The notes under the pieces were generated by a model. The model saw nothing but the letters and a program-made list of their open reading frames with translations, made no database searches and was not told the origin of the DNA. DNA of 9,521 nucleotides from Euzebyaceae bacterium (GTDB taxonomy: Bacteria > Actinomycetota > Nitriliruptoria > Euzebyales > Egibacteraceae). This document shows positions 1-5,356 of this stretch, one piece after another (positions within the stretch are counted from its first letter, which is position 1; each line of letters opens with the position of its first letter). Location of the stretch: the NCBI GenBank assembly GCA_013696915.1, contig JACCXR010000086.1, positions 1-9,521 of the forward strand, written 5' to 3'. A program made the position numbers and the translations under genes.

Positions 1-2122
1 GGATCGTGCGGTAGGTGCGGCGTGACAGCTCGATCGCGGTCGCGACGCCCTCGACGTCGCCGCGCAGGAGGGTGAGGTCGCTCGACTCGATCGCGACGTC
101 TGCGCCCGTCCCGATCGCGATGCCGAGGTCGGCCTGCACCAGCGCCGGCGCGTCGTTCACGCCGTCGCCGACCATCGCGACGACCTCGCCCCTGGCCCGC
201 AGCGCCGCGACCTCGCCGGCCTTCTCCGACGGCAGCACCTCGGACAGGACGCGGTCGATGCCCACCGCTGCGGCGATGGCGTCAGCGGTGCGGGCGTTGT
301 CGCCGGTGATCATGGCCACGTCGAGGTCCATCGCGTGCAGGCGCTCGACGATCGCGCGGGCGCCGTCCTTCAGCGTGTCCGCGACCGCGAGGACACCGCG
401 GACCTCGCCCTCCCAGCCGGCGAACACCGCCGTGTTGCCCTCGGCCTCCAGCCGGCCGGCCCGGTCGTCGAACTCCTCGGGCAGCACGAGGCCGGCCTCG
501 GCCATGAGCTTGCGGCGCCCCACCCACACGGTGCGGCCGTCGGCGTCGCCGCGCACGCCGTGACCGGCGAGCGCGGAGAAGGCGGTCGCCGCGGGCAGCG
601 CGATGCCCCGGTCGCGGGCGGCCCGGGCGACCGCCTGGCCGATCGGGTGCTCGCTGTCGGCCTCCACCGCGCCGGCGAGCCGCAGGAGCTCATCGGCATC
701 GCCGGCGACGACGTCGGTCAGGCGCATCCGGCCCTCGGTGAGGGTGCCGGTCTTGTCGAAGACGACGGTCGTGATCGTGCGCGTGCGCTCGAGCACCTCG
801 ACGCTCTTGATGAGGACACCGAGAGCGGCCCCCCGGCCCGTGCCCACCATGATCGCCGTCGGGGTCGCGAGCCCGAGCGCGCACGGGCAGGCGATGATCA
901 GGACGGTGACGGCGGCGACGAGGCCGCGCGTGGGGCTTCCGGCGATCAGCGACCAGGCGCCGAAAGTGGCCGCGGCGAGCGCGATAACGAGCGGCACGAA
1001 CACCGCCGAAACGCGGTCGGCGAGCCGTTGGACGTCCCCCTTCGATGCCTGCGCGTCCTCCACGAGGCGCACGATCGACGCGAGCGCGGTCTCGCCGCCG
1101 ACGGCGGTCGCACGGACCGTCAGCACCCCGGAGGTGTTGACGGTCGCCCCGGTCACGCGGTCGCCCGGCGCCTTCTCGACCGGCAGGGACTCGCCGGTGA
1201 GCAGCGACTCGTCGACGGCGCTCGCACCGTCGACGACCTCGCCGTCTGTGGGGATCTTCTCGCCGGGACGCACCCGCAGGAGGTCGCCGACGACGACCTC
1301 TCCGACCGGGACCATCACCTCGACGAGGTCTCCACCGCGTTCCTCACCCCGCACATCCCCGCCCTCCGGGGTGCTGGCGCGCCCCTCACCCCGCAGGTCC
1401 TCGGCCCCGGACTCTTCGACCCCGCCCCGCAGGACGCGGGCGTCCTTCGCGCCGAGCTCGAGCAGCGCCCGGATCGCCTGGCCGGCGTTGCCCTTGGCCC
1501 TGGCCTCGAAGTACCGGCCGAGGACGAGGAAGGCGATGATCACCGCGGCGGACTCGAAGTAGAGCTCGTGCCCGCCGGTCAGGAGCTGGAACGTCGAGAA
1601 GCCGTACGCCGCGAGCGTGCCCAGGGCGATGAGGGTGTCCATGTTCGCGGTCCGCCGGCGCGCGCGGCGTGCGGCCTCGCGCAGGAACGGCCAGCCGACG
1701 CCGAACTGGACGGGCGTGGTCAGCGCGAACATCGCCCAGCGCGCCCGCGGGTCCGTCATCACCGTCTCGCCGCCGAGCATCGACAGCGCGACGACGACCA
1801 TCGCGAGCGGCCAGGAGATGAGCACGCGCCGGAGCCACGCCTGGCGGGCGCGGTCCTCGGGGCCCTCGCCGTCCGGCGCCGGCGCCGTGCTGACCGGCTT
1901 CAGCCCGTAGCCGATCCGGTCGACCGCGGCCTCGAGCGCGTCGACCTCGACGGGGGCGCCGAGGGCCACCCGCGCACGGCCGGTCGCGAAGTTGACCTCG
2001 GCGTGCGCGACGCCCTCCTGCTTGCCGAGCACGCGCTGGACGCGCGCGGCGCACGAGCCGCAGGTCATGCCCTCGACGTCGAAGTCGAGGACCTCGTCCT
2101 GCTCGGTGGCGGTGTCGCTCAC
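1..2122 (-). CDS. copA: Cu(I)-exporting P1B-type ATPase, 3' end cut off by the window edge
   Basis: The product is a membrane ATPase that exports Cu(I) from the cytoplasm. The frame stays open for 707 codons from a GTG at 2122 to the window edge. Visible in order: an N-terminal HMA domain with GMTCGSC (Cys21, Cys24), a membrane region, the actuator TGES (309-312), the transmembrane CPC metal site (412-414), DKTGT with the phosphorylated Asp456, the SEHP motif (490-493), and GDGVND (652-657). CPC together with the nucleotide-domain HP motif is typical of copper ATPases. The last membrane helices lie outside the window. The GTG start is chosen because AAGGAGGG sits about 8 bases upstream and the HMA domain begins soon after. 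It is the third gene of the csoR operon, 24 bases after the chaperone gene. Residues about 236-265 form an extra Gly/Glu/Arg-rich insert before the actuator core. A silver or mixed Cu/Ag role cannot be excluded. Confidence 0.96.
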   Translation of the reverse strand, partial: MSDTATEQDEVLDFDVEGMTCGSCAARVQRVLGKQEGVAHAEVNFATGRARVALGAPVEVDALEAAVDRIGYGLKPVSTAPAPDGEGPEDRARQAWLRRVLISWPLAMVVVALSMLGGETVMTDPRARWAMFALTTPVQFGVGWPFLREAARRARRRTANMDTLIALGTLAAYGFSTFQLLTGGHELYFESAAVIIAFLVLGRYFEARAKGNAGQAIRALLELGAKDARVLRGGVEESGAEDLRGEGRASTPEGGDVRGEERGGDLVEVMVPVGEVVVGDLLRVRPGEKIPTDGEVVDGASAVDESLLTGESLPVEKAPGDRVTGATVNTSGVLTVRATAVGGETALASIVRLVEDAQASKGDVQRLADRVSAVFVPLVIALAAATFGAWSLIAGSPTRGLVAAVTVLIIACPCALGLATPTAIMVGTGRGAALGVLIKSVEVLERTRTITTVVFDKTGTLTEGRMRLTDVVAGDADELLRLAGAVEADSEHPIGQAVARAARDRGIALPAATAFSALAGHGVRGDADGRTVWVGRRKLMAEAGLVLPEEFDDRAGRLEAEGNTAVFAGWEGEVRGVLAVADTLKDGARAIVERLHAMDLDVAMITGDNARTADAIAAAVGIDRVLSEVLPSEKAGEVAALRARGEVVAMVGDGVNDAPALVQADLGIAIGTGADVAIESSDLTLLRGDVEGVATAIELSRRTYRTI

Positions 2123-2146
2123 GGTGCGAGCCCTCCTTGCCGGCGG

Positions 2147-2356
2147 TCAGGCCGGGACGTCGTAGCCCTGGTCCTCGATCGCCCGCACGAGCTGCTCGTG
2201 GCTGACGAGGTCGGATTCGTACATCACGGTGACGTGCCGCGACGGGATGTCGACGGTGGCCTGGGCGACCCCCTCCAGGGGGTTGAGGGCGCCCTCGATC
2301 GAGGTCTTGCAATGGTCGCAGTGGATCTCGGGAACGGAGATGGTCTCGGTCGTCAC
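2147..2356 (-). CDS. copZ: Small HMA-domain copper chaperone (CopZ-like)
   Basis: This 69-residue protein is a single heavy-metal-associated domain. It probably carries Cu(I) in the cytoplasm to the ATPase encoded next. The metal site is HCDHC near the N-terminus (Cys13 and Cys16), where the family usually has MxCxxC; here His replaces the Thr and extra histidines flank the cysteines. The rest fits the fold, including the GV-x-x-A-x-V-D turn after helix 1 and a C-terminal helix ending in GYDVPA. The start is GTG at 2356. It overlaps the csoR stop as GTGA, and AGGAGG lies about 8 bases upstream inside the csoR coding sequence, so translation is probably coupled. Copper is inferred from the operon; the domain alone could bind other soft metals. 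Confidence 0.9.
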   Translation of the reverse strand: MTTETISVPEIHCDHCKTSIEGALNPLEGVAQATVDIPSRHVTVMYESDLVSHEQLVRAIEDQGYDVPA

Positions 2357-2652
2357 GTGATCGCCTCCTGGGGCGCTGGTGGTCGGAGAACGGACTTGTC
2401 GAACTTCAGGGTCTCCATGAGCTCGTCGACGATGGCCTCGGTGCGGCCCTCGCGCATGGCGCGGGCGACGCAGGTCTGGAGATGGCGGCGCAGGACCATG
2501 CGGCTGGTGCCTTCGAGCAGCCCCTGCACGGCCGAGAGCTGCTTCATGACGTCGGGGCAGTACGCCCCATCGTCGACCATCTGGATGACGCCGCCCAGGT
2601 GGCCGCGGGCGGTCTTCAGGCGGTTGCTCACTCCGGCTTCGTACTCGGTCAT
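2353..2652 (-). CDS. csoR: CsoR copper-sensing transcriptional repressor
   Basis: This 99-residue all-alpha protein belongs to the CsoR/RcnR family (DUF156). It represses the operon in apo form and releases DNA when it binds Cu(I). The Cys-His-Cys copper ligands are present as Cys32 (AYCPDV), His57 and Cys61 (RRHLQTC), matching Cys36, His61 and Cys65 of the Mycobacterium tuberculosis protein. Tyr31 and Glu77 fall at the second-shell positions known there. The R-L-K-T-A-R-G-H-L start of helix 1 and the L-S-A-V-Q stretch are typical. The ATG at 2652 has no good Shine-Dalgarno sequence but lies 6 bases after a TAGGAT -10 box, which points to a leaderless mRNA. The stop overlaps the start of the chaperone gene. 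The CHC ligand set argues against the formaldehyde (FrmR) and persulfide (CstR) branches. Confidence 0.95.
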   Translation of the reverse strand: MTEYEAGVSNRLKTARGHLGGVIQMVDDGAYCPDVMKQLSAVQGLLEGTSRMVLRRHLQTCVARAMREGRTEAIVDELMETLKFDKSVLRPPAPQEAIT

Positions 2653-2658
2653 GGATCT

Positions 2659-2682
2659 ATCCTACCCCACCGGGGGTGGGGC
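2659..2682 (-). promoter_or_regulatory. CsoR operator overlapping the copper operon -10 box
   Basis: On the minus strand the site reads CCCCAC, CCCCG, GTGGGG, then TAGGATAGA. The arms CCCCAC (2681-2676) and GTGGGG (2670-2665) form an inverted repeat around a 5-base centre. It closely matches the M. tuberculosis csoR operator, which contains CCCACCCCCAGTGGGGT followed by GGGATA. The -10 hexamer TAGGAT (2664-2659) abuts the right arm, so bound repressor should block RNA polymerase. No clear -35 box is visible. Transcription from this -10 would begin at or next to the csoR ATG. Confidence 0.88.
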
Positions 2683-2757
2683 GCCGGGGAGGTCTGCGCG
2701 CGTGAAGGAAACCTGCAGGGTGGTCTTCACCGACTGCCGGCTGGCCTCGACGGGAGG

Positions 2758-2880
2758 TCAGGTTCCGTGGTACAGCCGCTCGAGGTCGACGAGCTCGACG
2801 TCTCCGCGCCGCGACGTGACGGCAAGAGTCGATCCTCGAACGCCGCGCGAACAGCAGCAGCTTGGTGGCCGCTTGACGGG
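2758..2880 (-). pseudogene. Frameshifted C-terminal remnant resembling a DUF234-type AAA ATPase
   Basis: Three minus-strand frames each give a coding-like piece in the right order. The first is AATKLLLFAR (about 2873-2843), the second AAFEDRLLPSRRG (about 2846-2808), and the third GDVELVDLERLYHGT followed by TGA at 2758. Joined, they read like the end of archaeal-type ATP-binding proteins with a C-terminal DUF234 domain. From memory, these end in a pattern of the form KLLLFSRSGF-x-LL-x(n)-DVELVDLxxLY. The first shift looks like loss of one base after FAR; the second is not precisely placed. Upstream (to about 2990) only a short GEA stretch hints at the expected GEAKW-like motif, and the ATPase domain is missing. 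The assignment rests on a recalled pattern and is tentative; chance reading of GC-rich DNA is the alternative. Confidence 0.35.
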
Positions 2881-2959
2881 AACGACCTCGAGCCGACCGG
2901 CAACGCCGTGTCCCCCGCCCGCTTCGCCGTCAGTGGCCCGACGACGTGGCCGGGCTGCG

Positions 2960-3099
2960 CGCGCGGACGACCCCGTGCGCGACCTGCGCATCCACGTGAC
3001 GCCGTTCTTCTTCCGGCAGGAGTCGGTCTCCGTCTACGACGCCGCCGAGGCCCCGGCGAGCATGGTCGTGAACCCGACCGCCGACAGCTGCAGCTAGCC
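2960..3099 (+). pseudogene. Coding-like 3' gene fragment of unknown family
   Basis: The plus-strand frame ending at the TAG near 3097 has G or C at the third position of every sense codon from about 2966 onward. It reads VRDLRIHVTPFFFRQES, then VSVYDAAEAPASMVVNPTADS, then CS. That run of 40-odd codons is hard to explain by composition alone, and the run of three Phe codons (TTC) is protein-like. Upstream the same frame becomes Arg-rich and loses its coding character, while a neighbouring frame reads DVAGLRARTTP, so a frameshift near 2955-2965 is possible. No start codon or ribosome site can be assigned. I do not recognise the family. Confidence 0.25.
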
Positions 3100-3204
3100 G
3101 ACTTCACGTCGTGCCGCGCTTCTCGCAGCGGTCAGCCGCTTCGTCCGGCCCGGTGGGACGGGCGTCTCGGGGGTGTGGACAACCAGGTCAGTGTGGCGCA
3201 CGCT

Positions 3205-3223
3205 GTCCGTATGGTCTCTCCCA
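3205..3223 (+). promoter_or_regulatory. Possible leaderless promoter of the Uma2-family gene
   Basis: A TATGGT -10-like hexamer at 3210-3215 ends 7 bases before the ATG at 3223. No Shine-Dalgarno sequence lies upstream of that ATG. The arrangement mirrors those of csoR and the LuxR-type gene in this window. No convincing -35 box is seen 16-18 bases further upstream. Confidence 0.4.
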
Positions 3224-3795
3224 TGCACGTCGCCACCACCTTCGATCCCGCCGTCAGGGTCCGACCGCTGTCGCGGGCGGAGTACGACTTGCTCGTGGAA
3301 CAGGGTCACTTCGACGGCGAACGGGTCGAGCTGCTCGAGGGAGTCCTGGTCGAGATGCCACCGATGTCGGACCGCCACGCGCGGGCCATCCTGCTGCTCG
3401 ATCGCTGGTTGCAGAAGGGGTTGCCCGACCGGTTCGCGGTCCGCCCCCAGCTGCCGTTCGCGGCGTCGTCGCACTCCGAGCCCGAGCCCAACGTGTCGGT
3501 CACCGACTTCGGCCCGCTCACCGGCGACCACCCGCACGCGGCGTACCTGGCCATCGAGGTCACGCTGTCGACGCACCGTACGGACCTGGTGGTCAAGGCG
3601 CGCCTGTACGCCGCCTCGGGCATCCCGCGCTACTGGGTGGTCGACCTGAAGAACCGCCGGCTGGTCGAGCACACCGCCCCGGCTGGGGACACCTACACCT
3701 CGATCGTGGCCCACCCCGCCGAGGCGGTCCTGACCTTCGAAGAAGTCACCATCGACGTCGGCGAGCTACTGGGGCCAGAGGACACCCCTGGCTGA
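3223..3795 (+). CDS. Uma2 family protein (PD-(D/E)XK nuclease fold, DUF820), probable catalytic substitution
   Basis: The 190-residue protein has the full length and order of the Uma2 family, putative restriction-endonuclease-fold enzymes common in Actinobacteria, Cyanobacteria and Chloroflexi. Their biological role is largely unknown. Visible parts: the N-terminal LSRAEYDLLVEQGHFDGERV (16-35) and LLEGVLVEM; the strand around EPEPNVSV (86-93); AIEVTLS with Glu112; Lys125 in VVKARLYA; and GIPRYWVVD (133-141). Family members usually have an Asp in the PDVAV motif, but here the codon is AAC, giving Asn90. This may cripple metal-dependent cleavage. The ATG at 3223 is preferred over an in-frame ATG at 3211, because the latter overlaps a possible -10 box and adds only MVSP. 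The gene stands alone between two degraded genes. Confidence 0.85.
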   Translation: MHVATTFDPAVRVRPLSRAEYDLLVEQGHFDGERVELLEGVLVEMPPMSDRHARAILLLDRWLQKGLPDRFAVRPQLPFAASSHSEPEPNVSVTDFGPLTGDHPHAAYLAIEVTLSTHRTDLVVKARLYAASGIPRYWVVDLKNRRLVEHTAPAGDTYTSIVAHPAEAVLTFEEVTIDVGELLGPEDTPG

Positions 3796-3814
3796 CTGGA
3801 TATCCGGACCGGCA

Positions 3815-4150
3815 AATACCCTTGGCTCTCTCCCGTGCCGCGGCGGCCATCAGGCCGTCGACCGCGGGGAGTGGATCGGGCACGTCGAGTCGTCCCCGGC
3901 CGTCGGGCGATGTCCGCCGTGATCGGGACCACGCGGTCTGCGGAGGGCTGCTCGAAGGTGTCCCAGCCACGAAGCGAACGCCTTGGCCTGCGCGGGATCG
4001 CGCCGCTGCAGGCGCTCCACACCCTGACGGATCTTGCCGCGGACGAGAACGCTGAGGTGGAGCTGGTTGCCGCGGACCGCGGCGAGCCAGGCCGTGACGC
4101 CGGAGTCGGTCCGGCCACCCTTTCCGCTCCTGGGAGACGACGTTGGTGGG
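3815..4150 (-). pseudogene. FitB/VapC-like PIN-domain toxin gene, broken by frameshifts
   Basis: Four successive minus-strand segments rebuild one PIN-domain ribonuclease. TNVVSQERKG (4147-4118) matches the N-terminal LDTNVVSE motif. SGVTAWLAAVRGNQLHLSVL and GKIRQGVERLQRRDPAQAKA (to about 3964) match the middle, including the Glu/Lys-Ile-Arg-x-Gly helix. DTFEQPSADRVVPITADIAR follows (3962-3903), then GRLDVPDPLPAVDGLMAAAA (from 3895). Frame changes occur at T4117, in the GGG at 3964-3962, and at C3899; each is one extra base on the minus strand. The first catalytic Asp (expected just before TNVV) reads Pro, and the C-terminal TRNxxDF region is not recognisable after about 3815. Intact relatives are toxins of VapBC/FitAB pairs, but no antitoxin gene is visible upstream. 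It is surely nonfunctional unless the shifts are sequencing errors. Confidence 0.8.
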
Positions 4151-4321
4151 AGGTGACGCGTCCAGACGCCTGCGGCCCGCACTGAAGCGCTTCGGGTGCT
4201 GTTCGCCCCGGGCGCCACCGACGTCGCGCTGGCGTTCGCCCTGACCGTCGTGCCGGCGGGAGGAGGTCGCCGGCGCCGTCCCCGTAGGATGCCGCCGACC
4301 GCTCCAGGGGAAGGAACGCGA
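4151..4321. other. Intergenic region before pfkA; no supportable gene
   Basis: The region holds the pfkA -10 box and ribosome site near its right end. A plus-strand stretch reading RVLFAPGATDVALAFALTVV (about 4191-4250) is in the pfkA frame and has high third-position G/C. It has no start or family match, so it is left unassigned. The missing antitoxin of the PIN gene was looked for here on the minus strand and not found. Confidence 0.4.
4285..4290 (+). promoter_or_regulatory. Candidate -10 box of the pfkA-ltaE operon
   Basis: The hexamer TAGGAT is identical to the -10 proposed for csoR. Transcription would start near 4297, giving a short leader of about 25 bases that contains the GGGGAAGGAA ribosome site. 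No convincing -35 element is present at the normal distance. Confidence 0.4.
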
Positions 4322-5356
4322 GTGACGGCGAGGATCGGCGTGCTCACCGGCGGCGGGGACTGCCCGGGCCTCAACGCCGTGATCCGGGCCGTGGTGCGGC
4401 GCGCCGAGTCCTACAGCATGGGCGTGTTAGGGTTCCGCAACGGCTGGCGGGGCGTGCTCGACTACGCCGCCGAGCCCCTCACCCAGACCTCGACGCGCGG
4501 GATCCTGCACCGCGGTGGCACGATGCTGGGGACCAGCCGCACCGACCCGGTCGCCGCGCCCGACGGCGTGGAGCGGGTCCGGGAGGCGCTCGAGGTCCAC
4601 CGCCTCGACGGTCTCGTCGTCATCGGCGGCGAAGGCACCCTGTCGGCGGCGCGGGTGCTGTCCGAGGAGCACGGCGTGCCGATCGTGGGCGTGCCGAAGA
4701 CGATCGACAACGACCTGTCCGGCACCCAGTTCACGATCGGGTTCTCCACGGCGCTGGACATCGCGACCGAGGCCGTGGACCGGCTGCACTCGACGGCCGA
4801 GAGCCACAACCGCGTCATGCTGCTGGAGGTGATGGGCCGCCACGTCGGCTGGATCGCCACCTACGCAGGAATCGCCGGCGGCGCGGACGCGATCCTCGTC
4901 CCCGAGCACCCGTTCGACCTCGACCGCGTCTGCCGTCACCTGCGTCGGCGCCACGGCACCGGTCGGACGTTTTCGATCGTCGTCATCGCCGAGGGGGCGG
5001 TGCCGGCGGCGGGGACGCTCGACCTGCCGGAGTACGACCTCGACGAGTTCGGCCGGCCGCGCCTCGGCGGCATCGCGGCGTTCCTCGGCCCCCTGATCGA
5101 GGAGCGCACCGGCTTCCCGACGCGCGTCACGATCCTCGGCCACGTCCAGCGCGGCGGGACGCCGAACGCCTTCGACCGCGTCCTCGGCAGCACGCTGGGC
5201 GTCGCGGCGACCGACTGCGCGCAGCGCGGGGAGTGGGGGAGGATGGTCGGCATGCGCGGCAACGCCGTCGCCGCCGTGCCGCTGGCCAGGGCCACCGGCG
5301 AGTTGAAGACCGTCCCGGCGGCGATGTACGAGGTCGCCGAGGTCTTCTTCGGATGA
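4322..5356 (+). CDS. pfkA: 6-phosphofructokinase, group III, ATP-type
   Basis: The 344-residue cytosolic enzyme phosphorylates fructose 6-phosphate to fructose 1,6-bisphosphate, the committed step of glycolysis. The family signature starts at once with GVLTGGGDCPGLNAVIR. The phosphoryl-donor motif is GGEGT (102-106): Gly105 sits where pyrophosphate-dependent enzymes carry Asp, which favours ATP. PKTIDND (125-131) holds the catalytic Asp129. Lys126 replaces the Gly of E. coli PfkA and marks group III. MGR (171-173) and GHVQRGG (273-279) complete the substrate site. The sequence closely resembles my recollection of Streptomyces ATP-dependent PfkA enzymes, including the C-terminal EVFFG. The GTG start at 4322 has AAGGAA about 6 bases upstream, and the conserved N-terminus follows directly. 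The stop overlaps the ATG of the next gene. Confidence 0.95.
   Translation: MTARIGVLTGGGDCPGLNAVIRAVVRRAESYSMGVLGFRNGWRGVLDYAAEPLTQTSTRGILHRGGTMLGTSRTDPVAAPDGVERVREALEVHRLDGLVVIGGEGTLSAARVLSEEHGVPIVGVPKTIDNDLSGTQFTIGFSTALDIATEAVDRLHSTAESHNRVMLLEVMGRHVGWIATYAGIAGGADAILVPEHPFDLDRVCRHLRRRHGTGRTFSIVVIAEGAVPAAGTLDLPEYDLDEFGRPRLGGIAAFLGPLIEERTGFPTRVTILGHVQRGGTPNAFDRVLGSTLGVAATDCAQRGEWGRMVGMRGNAVAAVPLARATGELKTVPAAMYEVAEVFFG

Noticed and set aside
2745..2765. LYHGT at the end of the minus-strand remnant as the start of an ADP-ribosyltransferase (LYHGTS motif)
   Set aside because: A stop follows directly, and the preceding DVELVDLER fits the end of an ATPase tail better than the beginning of a transferase.
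335..3097. Very long plus-strand open frame of about 920 codons across the copper operon
   Set aside because: It is the antisense shadow of copA, copZ and csoR. It lacks any family motif, while the minus strand carries complete, ordered motifs of three known families.
3798..3806. GGATATCCG shared between 3798-3806 and the centre of the palindrome at 9331-9339
   Set aside because: Nine bases that are themselves mostly palindromic are too short to call a repeat. The flanks differ completely.
3111..4055. Plus-strand frame of 314 codons overlapping the Uma2 gene
   Set aside because: It is the +1/+2 shadow of the Uma2 gene followed by the antisense of the PIN pseudogene, with no recognisable domain.
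4191..4321. Upstream extension of pfkA to an ATG at 4196
   Set aside because: The added 42 residues are Gly/Arg/Pro-rich with no family counterpart, and the GTG at 4322 has a proper ribosome site directly before the conserved N-terminus.
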